64,000 nucleotides of DNA from Bifidobacterium asteroides DSM 20089 (GCF_002715865.1 NZ_CP017696.1:1364001-1428000); one strand, 5' to 3'. Shown: positions 1 through 11,235, numbered from the stretch's first letter. Program-made: numbers and translations. The notes: generated from the letters alone by a model not told the origin.

Positions 1-258
1 GAGGTGCGTAAATTCCTCGACGCATATGCGGACAGCCACACAGTGCTGGTGAGCACGCATTTGGTCGAGGATCTAGCCGCAATCGCCGACCGCGTGCTGG
101 TACTCGACCACGGGCATCTGCTCCTGGACGGACGCATGGATGATCTCGCCGCCTTGGCCGATCCTGAGGACTCAATGGCATCGCCTTGGGAATCCGGTTA
201 TCGACGGCTGCTGACGGGATCCGGACACCTGCCATTCGACCAGGGTGAGGTCTCATGA
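1..258 (+). CDS. ABC transporter ATP-binding protein, C-terminal part (cut by window edge)
   Basis: Only the last 85 or so codons are inside the window. They read as the end of an exporter-type ABC ATPase: the H-loop region STHLVEDLAAIADRVLVLDHG (switch histidine followed by a hydrophobic strand) and a gene-end typical of ABC-2 ATPases. The Walker motifs lie upstream and are not visible. The stop codon overlaps the start of the next gene (ATGATGA-type overlap), so it is translationally coupled to the two membrane proteins that follow. It probably powers them as an exporter; the substrate is unknown. Confidence 0.85.
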   Translation, partial: EVRKFLDAYADSHTVLVSTHLVEDLAAIADRVLVLDHGHLLLDGRMDDLAALADPEDSMASPWESGYRRLLTGSGHLPFDQGEVS

Positions 259-1757
259 TGGCCCGTCTGCTCAATCCCTTGTCACCGGTGAGCTCGCTGG
301 TGTTCTTTCTGTCAATGATGGCATATCCGGCCGCATTATCGGTGCGCAACTACGGAGTCGGCCAATCAGATGCGTCCCCGTGGGCACTGACGGATGCGGC
401 CTTGCAGTTCGACCTGACCTGGATGCATCTGGTGACGGATGTAATCGCCTGCATGTTCGGCGCATGGAGCGCCTGGAAAGCGTGTTCCCCGCGATCCATG
501 GTCGCGCCGCCCTGGATCGGGGGCCCGTCTGTCCGCAGATATGGCGTGCCTGTCCTCAAGGGTGCCGCATTGAGTTCCCTGGCCTATGCGGCAGGTTGTC
601 TTCCCGCCATCGTCCAGACACTGCGGTTCACAGGCGGGTCGGTTCCCGTGGGAGCCTTGCTCATGGGTATGGCAGTGCCGGCGGCCATGTTCGCCCTCGG
701 CTATGCGCTCGGGGCCATCATGGGCAGCCGCTGGTCCCTGGTGCCGGCCACGCTTTTGCCTGCCGCTCTGTGTTGGGGCAGCCTAGTGCTGCTGATGCCA
801 CGCATACCCAAGGGGGATGTGTTTCCCCGAGCCTGGGGTTCGCCGCTGGCCGTGGCGATGCCGGTGATGGACACGGGCATCGGTGCCGAGCCGGGACTCA
901 GTATCAATCCTTCAGCGGTGACAGTACGCTGGGCCTTGGCCGCAGTAGTGCTGGCCGCGTCAACAGCGGCATGCATGCTGACCGCGCACTGGTGGCGGCC
1001 TGGTCTGTCATGGATAGTCGCCCCATTGGCTGTGCTTCTTTTAGTTCCGACTGCTGCCGGGGGCCTGGTAGCCATGTCCGGCCCGGCGGAATGGCGACGA
1101 TCCGCTCCGTTCACCCCGGTGTGCAAAAGCATAGACGGCGTGCCGCTGTCAGTGTGCTCCCACCCGGATGATGGCGCCCACCTGAGACGCTACATGCGAT
1201 ATATGCGGTCGGTCGCCTCATGGTTTCCCAAAGACAGTGTGGAAGGCAGCTCGGGTCTTGTGCTTTTGCTGGGCAACGCCTTTACGCCTACGTCCCACGG
1301 CCAGACGTGGAATCTCACCGGCCAAGGCCTGGCCGAACTGGAACACTTGGGCGGCAAGAAGATACAGATAATGACCGACACAGTCACCGAACGCACTGGA
1401 CGATACAGCGACCTAGCTGATGTCACAGAGGCCATCGTGAAGGAATTCGTCCATGCTGACTGCGCGGCTACGGCACTTAAAAACGTGTATAAACAACGGA
1501 CATTGGATGACGGCGCCAGCGTGTCCGCCTTCGTGCTGGAGCAGTTGCCCCAGCGCATGAGAGAGACCGTCTACGAGTCGCTGGGCGGAGGAAGCGGATC
1601 CTCCGGGATGGGAAGCGCCCGAGGCCCTGCCGCCGATCTGCTTAACAACGCTACCAACGAAGAGTTCCATACCTACGTGCGTCGCAACCTCTCTGGGATC
1701 GAACGCTGCGCCGTCACACCGTCCGATGTCATCAATGATCTGGGGAAGAACCACTGA
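255..1757 (+). CDS. ABC exporter membrane protein with a large C-terminal extracytoplasmic domain
   Basis: A 500-residue protein with about six hydrophobic segments in residues 1-280, then a hydrophilic domain of about 200 residues with no membrane segment. That domain opens with two nearby cysteines (VCKSIDGVPLSVCSHPD), which could pair outside the cell. The start overlaps the stop of the ABC ATPase and its own stop overlaps the next gene, so the three form a tight operon. I infer a permease subunit of an ABC-2-like exporter. The family is not recognised by name, and the soluble domain has no visible enzyme motif. Confidence 0.7.
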   Translation: MMARLLNPLSPVSSLVFFLSMMAYPAALSVRNYGVGQSDASPWALTDAALQFDLTWMHLVTDVIACMFGAWSAWKACSPRSMVAPPWIGGPSVRRYGVPVLKGAALSSLAYAAGCLPAIVQTLRFTGGSVPVGALLMGMAVPAAMFALGYALGAIMGSRWSLVPATLLPAALCWGSLVLLMPRIPKGDVFPRAWGSPLAVAMPVMDTGIGAEPGLSINPSAVTVRWALAAVVLAASTAACMLTAHWWRPGLSWIVAPLAVLLLVPTAAGGLVAMSGPAEWRRSAPFTPVCKSIDGVPLSVCSHPDDGAHLRRYMRYMRSVASWFPKDSVEGSSGLVLLLGNAFTPTSHGQTWNLTGQGLAELEHLGGKKIQIMTDTVTERTGRYSDLADVTEAIVKEFVHADCAATALKNVYKQRTLDDGASVSAFVLEQLPQRMRETVYESLGGGSGSSGMGSARGPAADLLNNATNEEFHTYVRRNLSGIERCAVTPSDVINDLGKNH

Positions 1758-2524
1758 TGGGCGGCCGGCATCGACGTGGTTCCATGAAAGGCGGAATCTC
1801 GGTCGGATGGTTGGCTGGGCGCCGCCCATGGGCGGCCTTGGCATTCGTCGTGCTGACTGCGACCGTGCCCTTCCTGCTCGCCTCCGCCTCCGCTGGCGCT
1901 ACCGGCGGGGAGATCTATGCCCGGCCGGCCTATTACGGGTATGTCTGCGTTCCCAATCCACATGCAGCGGTATTCAACGGCGCCGTGCACACCCAATGCC
2001 CACAAGGCAAAAGCGCCGTGCCCAGTATCGTGCCCATGGCCGAACTGGCCTACGCAGCGTTCAGTGCGTGCGCCTTGGTCATGCTTGCCCCGCTTATGCC
2101 CACCTGGGAGCGCCTGAACCTGGCGCGCGTCCGTTGGCGAGCCCTGGCCGCCGGGACAGGCATGCTGATGCTGCCGTTTCTTCTCGGCCTCCTCCTTACC
2201 ATACCGAGCTCCCACGGCGCACAGTCGCTGCTCAGGCTGGCTGCCTGCAACGGCCTGGTCGACGCATCCTTGATCATGCTCGGCATCGCATTACTGGGCC
2301 GTTTCTATGGGCTTGGGCTGGGCGTGGGGCTGGCAGTGATCAATATCGCCAGCCAAGGTGCGCAGGTAGGCATGGGCATGACGCTCCGTCTATACCCCAA
2401 GGACATCAGACCACCCGTTCCTGGACAGGGGGCCTGGCCGACGATTGCCGCGGTCCTGACAGTCTTCGCCGTCCTGCTCTGGACGGTCACAGGAGGCCGG
2501 GGAATAATCATGGACAGGAAATAA
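1757..2524 (+). CDS. Small multi-pass membrane protein, partner of ABC exporter
   Basis: A 255-residue protein with about six hydrophobic stretches and a short loop bearing two cysteines (YVCVPNPHA and HTQCPQG) after the first membrane segment, echoing the cysteine pair of the upstream gene. The ATG overlaps the preceding TGA by one base. It is probably the second membrane subunit of the same exporter. I see no motif that fixes its substrate. The 246 bases that follow contain no convincing gene. Confidence 0.65.
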   Translation: MGGRHRRGSMKGGISVGWLAGRRPWAALAFVVLTATVPFLLASASAGATGGEIYARPAYYGYVCVPNPHAAVFNGAVHTQCPQGKSAVPSIVPMAELAYAAFSACALVMLAPLMPTWERLNLARVRWRALAAGTGMLMLPFLLGLLLTIPSSHGAQSLLRLAACNGLVDASLIMLGIALLGRFYGLGLGVGLAVINIASQGAQVGMGMTLRLYPKDIRPPVPGQGAWPTIAAVLTVFAVLLWTVTGGRGIIMDRK

Positions 2525-2770
2525 AGAGCCGGCACAGCTGCCTGTGGGAGGTGTGAGACGCTGTCGGCCTTAACAGCGCATGAGTTTGTCCGAGTGAGCC
2601 TGGCCGTCAAACGAACCCGTAATCAAAACGCGCATTGAGGAAAAAGTCGGTAAAACCGCAACCTGACAACCAGCATCTGACCAGCGCTACCCTCCCCCAT
2701 GAAGACAGCCAAGATATGATGGTTACATATCGAACAGGTTTTCTGATTTACAAGGACAAGGCGGGCACCT

Positions 2771-3253
2771 ATGTCATCAGAGCCGGGTGTGACCATCCAG
2801 ACCTTTACCAACCTCGACACAGAGCACATGAGGCTCCTCCTGGAGGCCGATCCTTCAGAAGGGATGATCCATGACGTTTTCGCCCATTCCTGCGCCTACG
2901 AAATACGAGTCGGACAATCTCTGGCCGGCGCCATGCTGCTTATCAGACCGGGTGCGGACGCCTTGGAAATCGCCAACATCAGCGTGGACCGCGCTTACCG
3001 CAGACAAGGATTCGGAAGTAGATTAATAGACCGAGCCAAGATGGAGACCGTCAGGTTGGGTCTGAGCAGACTGGAAGTCGGCACCGGATCCACCAGTTTT
3101 GGGTCCCTTTGCTTCTACCAGACCTGTGGGTTTCGCATGGACCGCATAGAGCGGAACTATTTTGTAAACCGCTACCAGAGACCCATTGTCGAGAACGGAA
3201 TCACCCTTAAAGACATGGTCCGTCTGTCATGGTGTCTCTGGCAGCCCGAATGA
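2771..3253 (+). CDS. GNAT family N-acetyltransferase
   Basis: A 160-residue single-domain GNAT protein. The acetyl-CoA pyrophosphate loop is visible as YRRQGFGSRLIDRAK (R/Q-x-x-G-x-G/A) near residues 76-90, preceded by the strand IANISVDRAYR. The C-terminal part has the expected LGLSRLEVGT...FYQTCGF pattern (strand, then FYxxxGF). The start follows an AAGGCGGG Shine-Dalgarno. It acetylates an unknown amine substrate. It is convergent with the helicase gene and stands alone. Confidence 0.8.
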   Translation: MSSEPGVTIQTFTNLDTEHMRLLLEADPSEGMIHDVFAHSCAYEIRVGQSLAGAMLLIRPGADALEIANISVDRAYRRQGFGSRLIDRAKMETVRLGLSRLEVGTGSTSFGSLCFYQTCGFRMDRIERNYFVNRYQRPIVENGITLKDMVRLSWCLWQPE

Positions 3254-3286
3254 GCGCACCGGGCCAAGACCGATAAAGACGACCCT

Positions 3287-4693
3287 TCAGAAAAGCTGGT
3301 CCTGGCTGAATTCGTCTTCTGGTTCCTGACCGACGGCGCGCTTGGTGAAGGACCCAGGACCTTCATCCTTCAGACGGGCGCAGGCCGCCTTGGATTCGGC
3401 CCTCAAACCCGCATCCAGAACGACTGCATCGGGAGAAACCAGGAAGGCGTGCTCATTGATGCCCGTCAGGTAGAGCCCATCCAGGCTTTCCACACGGGAG
3501 AGGGCCACGTAGCCCATCCCCGGCGCGAAGGTCCGTTTCAGATCTATGACCGCCCTGTCCAGGGTCATCCCCTGGGACTTATGAATGGTGATTCCCCAGG
3601 CACAGCGAAGAGGCACCTGGTTGACGGCGGCCAAGACCGTGTCCCCATCCATGGTCTCCCAGGCGGCAGGCTTCATGGTGACCACGTTGCCGTTCTGGAA
3701 GGAGACAATCGGCCATCCCCCCTTGGCCGAGCTGGTGAATCCGCTGACTGTACCTATAGATCCGTTGACATATTGATGATCCTGGTCGTTGCGCAGGGCC
3801 ATGACTGCGGCTCCGGTCTTCAGTGCCAGATCCTCGGGGGCCAGCATGTTCTTCTTCAGCCGCTCCACCAGCCTTGCCTCGCCCCGGGATGTGGCCTGGT
3901 AATGGTGGGCCTCTTCCTCGATGGATGCCAGGCGCTGATCGTTGAGCGTGTCGGCCTGCTTGTTGACCGGGAAGAGATGGACCGCCACCTGGCCGGGAGC
4001 GGGCACTGCGCCCACACGGGTGGCCAGGACATCATGGTCCTCCTGGGTCACGCCACCCTCCCTGATGTCAGTCAGGACGGTCAACAGCTGGCCATCGTCC
4101 TGACGGTGCTGCTCGGTTAGATAACAAATGACCGGATCCAGGTCCTGCCAGACCAGTGATTCAGTGACGAACCCATCCGGGTCCTTGCCGGCCTGGGCGT
4201 AACGTTCCCGGGCAGCCTGGAATTCAGGGCTGGGCAGTATTCCTGCAGCCCGGTTGGACCGAGTCACGGGAGGCAGCTGAAAGAAGTCCCCGGAAAGAAC
4301 CACTTGGATCCCTCCGAATGGTTCGGGGCTGTGACGAACCGCCCGGCAGGCCTGGTCGACCATGTCGAAGAGCCAGGCATGCATCATGGAGACCTCATCG
4401 ATGACCAGGATGTCGGTGCCTTCGATCTGTCTACGACGGCGGGTCTTGATCCGCTTCAGGAGCGATTCGGTCATGCAAGTGGCGATGCCCACACCGCTCC
4501 AGGAATGGATGGTCTGGCCGTTGATGTGCGTGGCGGCGATGCCGGTTGAGGCGGTCACCGCCACAACCGCCCCGGCCTGACGAGCCTGGGCGACGAACTC
4601 GTTGAGCACAAAGGTCTTGCCCGACCCGGGGGCACCTGTGATGAAGGCATTGGCCCCCGCATTCAATATGGTCAAGGCTTCGGATTGCTGCAT
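3287..4693 (-). CDS. PIF1-like ATP-dependent DNA helicase (AAA/SF1B)
   Basis: A 468-residue helicase when started at the ATG at 4693 (MQQSEAL). The frame stays open further upstream, but that part overlaps orn and has no helicase similarity. Walker A is GAPGSGKT, Walker B DEVSMM, and motif VI-like ITIHKSQGMTLDRAVIDL and VALSRVESLDGLYL appear near the C terminus, as in PIF1/RecD-type SF1B helicases. It probably unwinds DNA 5'-3' during repair or replication through structured DNA. It is much shorter than RecD2 and lacks visible extra domains. It lies just downstream of orn on the same strand, 40 bases away. Confidence 0.88.
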   Translation of the reverse strand: MQQSEALTILNAGANAFITGAPGSGKTFVLNEFVAQARQAGAVVAVTASTGIAATHINGQTIHSWSGVGIATCMTESLLKRIKTRRRRQIEGTDILVIDEVSMMHAWLFDMVDQACRAVRHSPEPFGGIQVVLSGDFFQLPPVTRSNRAAGILPSPEFQAARERYAQAGKDPDGFVTESLVWQDLDPVICYLTEQHRQDDGQLLTVLTDIREGGVTQEDHDVLATRVGAVPAPGQVAVHLFPVNKQADTLNDQRLASIEEEAHHYQATSRGEARLVERLKKNMLAPEDLALKTGAAVMALRNDQDHQYVNGSIGTVSGFTSSAKGGWPIVSFQNGNVVTMKPAAWETMDGDTVLAAVNQVPLRCAWGITIHKSQGMTLDRAVIDLKRTFAPGMGYVALSRVESLDGLYLTGINEHAFLVSPDAVVLDAGLRAESKAACARLKDEGPGSFTKRAVGQEPEDEFSQDQLF

Positions 4694-4733
4694 GCCTCCA
4701 TGGTGCCACGTCAGAGGTACATGGCCACGCCCT

Positions 4734-5435
4734 TCAGTAGTCGGTCTTCTCAGGCTTATTGGCATCCTCGACCGGATTGCCGGACTCTTCGTAATCGCGC
4801 AGAAGACTGGTCTGCTCGATCTGTTCCGCCCCGGCCTTGGACTGGGCCTGGTCGGGTCCTGGAGCCGGAAGGAAGAACATGGAGCGGTAGTAGCGCAGTT
4901 CGTCCATGGACTCGATGATGTCGGCCAGGGCCCTGTGGCCGCCATGCTTGGCCGGCTTGTTCTTGTAGACGTCCGGGTACCAGCGGCGGGACAGCTCCTT
5001 GAGGGTGCTCACGTCGATGACCCTGTAGTGCAGAAGGGCCATAAGGTCGGGCATGTACCTGTCAAGGAACTTCTTGTCGGAGCCCACAGAGTTGCCGGCC
5101 AGATGGGCCTTGCCGTTCTTGGGCAGGAAGGGCTTGATGTACTCGATCACCTGACGCTGCGCCTGTTCCAGATCCAGGCCGGTCTTCATCTCCTCGATCA
5201 GGCCGGAGGAAGTATGCATCTTCCTGACGAAATCCCCCATATGGTCCAGGGCAGCCTGGGAGGGCTTGATGACCAGGTCGATGCCCTTGTCCAGAACCTT
5301 CATGTTGAAGTCGGTAGGTACCACGGAAACCTCGCACAGCTCGTCATGGAAGATATCCAGACCGGTCATCTCACAGTCTATCCAGATCATGCGGGATTCC
5401 TCCGCAGTGAAGGTCAGATCATTCTTATCGCTCAT
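4734..5435 (-). CDS. orn: Oligoribonuclease (3'-5' exoribonuclease, DEDDh)
   Basis: A 233-residue DEDDh exonuclease that degrades two-to-five-nucleotide RNA, including pGpG and other nanoRNA. The DEDDh motifs are visible: [10 protein letters not shown] (D, E), [16 protein letters not shown] (D) and [21 protein letters not shown] (H, D). The start at 5435 (MSDKND) follows GAAAGGCG. An upstream in-frame start ten codons earlier has no ribosome site. The last 40 residues are a charged tail beyond the usual end of about 180-200 residues. It is followed by the PIF1-like helicase. Confidence 0.95.
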   Translation of the reverse strand: MSDKNDLTFTAEESRMIWIDCEMTGLDIFHDELCEVSVVPTDFNMKVLDKGIDLVIKPSQAALDHMGDFVRKMHTSSGLIEEMKTGLDLEQAQRQVIEYIKPFLPKNGKAHLAGNSVGSDKKFLDRYMPDLMALLHYRVIDVSTLKELSRRWYPDVYKNKPAKHGGHRALADIIESMDELRYYRSMFFLPAPGPDQAQSKAGAEQIEQTSLLRDYEESGNPVEDANKPEKTDY

Positions 5436-5578
5436 CTGTACGCCTTTCAGATCCGGGTTGCGCACCGGATCGCTCCTTCCGCCGCCTTGGACGGAACATT
5501 ACAAGATACCGCCAGCACGTGACCGGCGAAAGGTTCGCCAGCACAGCCGACTTGACCATGTCAGACATAAGATATGCA

Positions 5579-5612
5579 ATCGGCGCAGGTCCTGATGAGA
5601 TCCTGCGCCGAT
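5579..5612 (-). terminator. Hairpin terminator of guaB
   Basis: A perfect 11-bp stem (ATCGGCGCAGG / CCTGCGCCGAT) with a 12-base loop, 18 bases past the guaB stop. The T tract on the minus strand is weak, so it may be a poor intrinsic terminator or an end-protecting hairpin. Confidence 0.6.
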
Positions 5613-5629
5613 CACCTGCCTATGTAGGC

Positions 5630-7186
<1,557 letters not shown>

Positions 7187-7243
7187 CTACAAGTGCTTCT
7201 TGACCGTTCGCGGTACCGTGTCCGTACTATTTCATCCAGCGAA

Positions 7244-8434
7244 TCAGTTGTCCTCATCTTTATCATGTTGGCTCTTGCGATGCCAAGGCGGTCTGGCTGC
7301 GTGCTGAGAGCCTTGGGCGGCGAGAAGGGCGTTCTCCCGCCTGATTTCAGGAAGTCGACGACGGTAGTAGGGGTAGAGGGTGGCGAAGGTCAGCAATATG
7401 GCGGCCAGAGCCAGACCAATCAGGACATATCGCAGGCGGAAGAAAAGAATAAAGAGCGAACCGAAGGCGATCAGGGCGGCCCAGCCCCAGAGAATAAGGA
7501 CAGCGGAACGAACCGTGTGACCGATGCGCAGCATACGGTGGTGCAGGTGCATGCGGTCGGGGTGCATGGGTGATTGCCCGTGGCTGAGCCTTCGGATGAT
7601 GGCCAGGCACATGTCCAGAACAGGCAGGAAAAGCACCAGGATGGGCAGAAGAATAGGCATGAAGGCCGGCAGATAGATGCTGGTATGAATGGTGGCTGGA
7701 TCCAGTCGGCCGGTGACCACGATGGATGCGCAGGTGATCAGGTAGCCCAGCAGCATGGATCCTGAATCGCCCATGAAAAGCTTTGCCGGATGCCAGTTGT
7801 GCAGTAGGAATCCTACGCAAATGCCCACCATGGCCACGTCGATCAGCGTGGCCAGAGAGGCATAATCGGGCGAGATGCGGGCAATGATATAGGAGTAGAT
7901 GGCGAAGGCAATGCCTCCGATGGCCACGATGCCTGCAGCCAGGCCATCCAGTCCGTCCACGAAGTTGACCGCATTGATGGAGGCCACGATCAGGAATGCC
8001 GTTATGGCCATGGACAGGCTGGGTGAGGCCGCCACCAGGGATCCCAAAGGCAGGGAGATGATCTGGATTCCGCCCCAGGAGACGAAGACCGAAATCAGCA
8101 GCTGGCCGGCCAGCTTGAGCATCCAGTCCAGGTCCCAGAGGTCATCGGCTATACCCAGCAGGCAGATGGCTACGGCCCCTGCAAGGATGACCCAGGCCTG
8201 ATGTCCGGACTGGAAGAGGCCCGTTATGAAAGGGATACGGGAGGCGAAGCACATGGCCACGGCAAAGCCGATCAACATGCCCAAACCGCCCATCCGAGGG
8301 GTGGGCACCTTATGTACGTCGCGAGCGCGGACCACACCTACGGCGCCGACCCGGATGGCGAGATGACGAACCATGGGCATGACCAGCCAGGTGGCCCCGC
8401 CAGCGATGGCAGCAATGAACAGATATACCCTCAC
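7244..8434 (-). CDS. WecA/MraY-family undecaprenyl-phosphate sugar-1-phosphate transferase
   Basis: A 396-residue polytopic membrane enzyme with about ten hydrophobic segments that attaches a sugar-1-phosphate to a polyprenyl phosphate. Family signatures are present: ADDLWDLDWMLKLAGQ, NAVNFVDGLDGLAAG (acidic catalytic cluster), MGDSGSMLLGYL, and the WecA-type HPDRMHLHHRMLRIGH. The last motif marks the WecA/TagO branch rather than MraY. Its ATG overlaps the tsaC stop by four bases. It probably starts a cell-wall polysaccharide or teichoic-type chain. The C-terminal 40 residues are basic and unusual in composition. Confidence 0.92.
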   Translation of the reverse strand: MRVYLFIAAIAGGATWLVMPMVRHLAIRVGAVGVVRARDVHKVPTPRMGGLGMLIGFAVAMCFASRIPFITGLFQSGHQAWVILAGAVAICLLGIADDLWDLDWMLKLAGQLLISVFVSWGGIQIISLPLGSLVAASPSLSMAITAFLIVASINAVNFVDGLDGLAAGIVAIGGIAFAIYSYIIARISPDYASLATLIDVAMVGICVGFLLHNWHPAKLFMGDSGSMLLGYLITCASIVVTGRLDPATIHTSIYLPAFMPILLPILVLFLPVLDMCLAIIRRLSHGQSPMHPDRMHLHHRMLRIGHTVRSAVLILWGWAALIAFGSLFILFFRLRYVLIGLALAAILLTFATLYPYYRRRLPEIRRENALLAAQGSQHAARPPWHRKSQHDKDEDN

Positions 8435-9099
8435 TGGCCCTCCCCTCCGCTGGACCGGCCCGACAGAAGGGCCCGGACCCGGGCCTCACCGATTACGCCC
8501 TGCCGCAGCACATGTATCCCGTCAGGATCAGCCTTGTCCGCTGCCACCACCGTGCTGGCCACTGAGCCGGGGGTCGGTCCCCCGTCCAGGTAAAGGTCGA
8601 CGCTATCACCCAGCTCGGCTCTGGCCTGTTGGACGGTCTCCACGCTGGGATTGCCCGATCGGTTGGCGCTGGAAGCGGCCAAAGGTCCGGTCACCTGCAA
8701 AAGTGCCCGACAGATGGGCGAGTCAGGCACTCTGACGGCCTGGGTAGGACCATCAGGCTCCATCCGGGGGGTGCGCAGAGGGCAGGACTGTCCTACAAGG
8801 GCAATAGGCGAAAATGGGCCCGGCAACAGAGCGGCAGCCAGGTGATCAAGAGGAGCGGGCAGACTGAGGTCCAACCGTTTCATGGCCTTGACTCCGTCCA
8901 GCAACACCTGGATGGACTTGGTCCTGGGACGATGCTTGGCCTGAAAGAGCCGATCAATGGCCGCGTCGTTGCATGGATCGCAGACGATGCCATAGACAGT
9001 GTCGGTGGGAATGACCGCCAGCCCACCGGCGGCCACCACCTGGTCCAGCAACTGCGGCGACCGGCTGTCATAGGTCATCACCCGGCTCATACCCTGCAT
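8431..9099 (-). CDS. tsaC: L-threonylcarbamoyladenylate synthase (Sua5/YciO/YrdC family)
   Basis: A YrdC-domain protein that makes threonylcarbamoyl-AMP for the t6A37 modification of ANN-decoding tRNAs. The signature GGLAVIPTDTVYGIVCD...RLFQAKHRPRTKSI is near the N terminus, and SSANRSGNPSVETV forms the second nucleotide-contact region. I chose the ATG at 9099 because AAAGG lies five bases upstream; other in-frame ATGs exist at 9126, 9120, 9090 and 9078. It sits between prmC and wecA in the order usual for actinobacteria. It has no C-terminal Sua5 extension. Confidence 0.88.
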   Translation of the reverse strand: MQGMSRVMTYDSRSPQLLDQVVAAGGLAVIPTDTVYGIVCDPCNDAAIDRLFQAKHRPRTKSIQVLLDGVKAMKRLDLSLPAPLDHLAAALLPGPFSPIALVGQSCPLRTPRMEPDGPTQAVRVPDSPICRALLQVTGPLAASSANRSGNPSVETVQQARAELGDSVDLYLDGGPTPGSVASTVVAADKADPDGIHVLRQGVIGEARVRALLSGRSSGGEGQ

Positions 9100-9199
9100 C
9101 ACGACCTTTCGACTCGACATGTTCATGTGACCAGCTACTAATCTAACCCAGAACCAAGGCAGGCCGCCAGGACCTGAATAACCGCGGATCTGCAACCAC

Positions 9200-10150
9200 T
9201 CACCCTGGCCGCCGGGCTGTCAGATAGCGGTCTCGACCAGCCAGATCCTGATAGGTGCGTGCCTCAAGATACCCCCGCTCCAATGCGGCAGCGACCATGG
9301 CCGGTCCCTGGGAGGCGTCATGCTCCATGACCAGCAGACCGCCGGGAGCAAGCAAAATCATGGCCCTGTCCAGAATGCGGCAGGGCAACAGGCACCCGTC
9401 GGGCGAACCGCCATAGAGGGCCAGATCTGGATCCCAATCACGCACCTCGGGCTGGCTGGGAACCGCATCCTTGGGGACGTAGGGCGGGTTACTGATGACC
9501 AGATCCACCTGGGCATCCAGATCAGACAGGGTTACGGGATCCGTGGCATCGGCCAACAGCAGCTGATAGTCGGATCCAGCCTCTCGGATGGCAGACTCCT
9601 GAGCGACGGCGTTCAGTGCGCCCCACCGATATGCCTGCTCGTCAACCTCCACGGCCCGGACCCGCGCTCCTGGAACCTCGGTGGCCAAGGACAGACCGAT
9701 GGCTCCGCTGCCGGAACACAGATCCACTGCCAGTGGATGATCCATTCCGGCCAAGGCATCTACTCCCGCCTGAGCCACCGTTTCGGTCTCAGGACGGGGG
9801 ATAAAGACCCCCGGTCCCAGGTGGATATCCAAATAACGAAAGTAGGCGTGACCAAGGATGTACTGCAGGGGTTCGCGTCCGGCTCGCCTTTGCAGATAGG
9901 ACCGATAACGTTCCAGGGCAGCCGACCGAAAACCATCAGTCTGTCTGCAACCACCTTCATTCGTAAGCAGTTCCTGAGCAGTCCGGTCCAAAAGCAGAGC
10001 CTGATCCAGCTGGTGCAGGTCGCACCCCAAAGCATCGGCCAGGAGCAGCCTTGCATCATTGAGGGGAGTGGACACACCGGCCTGGGCCAGCAGGCGATGG
10101 CCCCCATCGACCAGTCCAGCCAGACTGGTCCCACGCTCCTGTCGGCTCAC
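9200..10150 (-). CDS. prmC: Release factor N5-glutamine methyltransferase
   Basis: A 316-residue class I SAM methyltransferase that methylates the GGQ glutamine of release factors 1 and 2. The catalytic NPPY motif is seen in VISNPPYVPKDAVPSQPEV, and the SAM loop as AVDLCSGSGAIGLSLA. The N-terminal helical RF-binding domain contains REPLQYILGHAYFR, and IPRPETE is intact. The start overlaps the prfA stop by four bases, coupling it with its substrate gene. Confidence 0.95.
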   Translation of the reverse strand: MSRQERGTSLAGLVDGGHRLLAQAGVSTPLNDARLLLADALGCDLHQLDQALLLDRTAQELLTNEGGCRQTDGFRSAALERYRSYLQRRAGREPLQYILGHAYFRYLDIHLGPGVFIPRPETETVAQAGVDALAGMDHPLAVDLCSGSGAIGLSLATEVPGARVRAVEVDEQAYRWGALNAVAQESAIREAGSDYQLLLADATDPVTLSDLDAQVDLVISNPPYVPKDAVPSQPEVRDWDPDLALYGGSPDGCLLPCRILDRAMILLAPGGLLVMEHDASQGPAMVAAALERGYLEARTYQDLAGRDRYLTARRPG

Positions 10151-11235
10151 CCCTGTGATGCCATTCTGCGGGCCTCGTCGGCCTGAATATCGGAATCGAT
10201 GACGGCCTGCAGGTCGCCATCCAGCACCTGTTCCAGGTTGTAGGCCTTGTAGCCGGTTCGGTGGTCCACAATCCGGCTCTCGGGGAAGTTGTAGGTCCTG
10301 ATACGCTCGGACCGATCCAGGGAACGGACCTGGGAATGGCGCATGTCGGCTGCCTGGGCAGCCTCCTCCTCGTGCTTCATGGCCAGCAGACGTGACTTGA
10401 GCACCCGCAGAGCAGCCTGACGATTCTGTATCTGGGATTTCTCATCCTGCATGGAAACCACAATGCCCGTGGGAATGTGGGTCATACGCACAGCGGAGTA
10501 GGTGGTGTTGACTGACTGTCCTCCCGGGCCGGAGCTCATGAAGATGTCAACCTTGAGGTCCTTGGGGTCGATCTCGATCTCGTCGTCGTCCTCGTCGGCC
10601 TCCGGGAAGACGATGACACCAGCGGCTGAAGTCTGAATGCGGCCCTGCGACTCGGTGACGGGAATGCGCTGGACCCGATGGACACCACCCTCATACTTGA
10701 GCGAGGCCCAGACACCGTCGGCCGGAGCCACCTGGCCGCGAGCGCGAATGGCCAGCTGGGCATCCTTGACCCCTCCCAGCTGAGTGCGGTTCTCGCTCAT
10801 GATCTCGGTGGTCCAGCCTCGTTTTTCGGCATAACGCACATACATACGCATCAGATCGCCAGCGAAGAGGGCCGCCTCCTCGCCGCCGCTGCCGGCCTTG
10901 ATCTCCATGATCGTGTCACGGCCGTCATCGGGATCACGCGGAATAAGAGCGGTACGCAGATTCTGCTCCAGGTCCGGTATACGGTCAGCCATGGCCTTGG
11001 CCTCTTCGGCGAAGTCAGGATCCTCCCGTGCCATCTGTTCGGCCGCCTGGCTGTCTTCCAGGGCGCTTTGATAGGCCTGATAGGCTTCGACAATGGGAGC
11101 GAGCTCAGCATGTCTGCGGCCCAACTTGCGAATCTGCGCCGGATCTGAAGCCGTTTCGGGCTGACTCATCTGCTTTTCCAGGCGACCGTACTCCTCGACG
11201 GCAGCCACCGCCGCCGGAAACTGCTCCTCACTCAT
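10147..11235 (-). CDS. prfA: Peptide chain release factor 1
   Basis: A 362-residue class I release factor for UAA/UAG. The catalytic loop SSGPGGQSVNTTYSAVRMTHIPTG and the downstream QDEKSQIQNRQAALRVLKSRL are intact. Domain 1 (about residues 1-100) is helical. The stop-codon-reading region is present between SGGEEAALFAGDL and the GGQ loop. It lies downstream of rpmE with a strong terminator between them, so it has its own promoter or depends on readthrough. Confidence 0.97.
   Translation of the reverse strand: MSEEQFPAAVAAVEEYGRLEKQMSQPETASDPAQIRKLGRRHAELAPIVEAYQAYQSALEDSQAAEQMAREDPDFAEEAKAMADRIPDLEQNLRTALIPRDPDDGRDTIMEIKAGSGGEEAALFAGDLMRMYVRYAEKRGWTTEIMSENRTQLGGVKDAQLAIRARGQVAPADGVWASLKYEGGVHRVQRIPVTESQGRIQTSAAGVIVFPEADEDDDEIEIDPKDLKVDIFMSSGPGGQSVNTTYSAVRMTHIPTGIVVSMQDEKSQIQNRQAALRVLKSRLLAMKHEEEAAQAADMRHSQVRSLDRSERIRTYNFPESRIVDHRTGYKAYNLEQVLDGDLQAVIDSDIQADEARRMASQG

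Noticed and set aside
4694-4945. N-terminal extension of the PIF1-like helicase
   Set aside because: It is antisense-like in composition, overlaps the orn coding region, and the helicase motifs begin just after ATG 4693.
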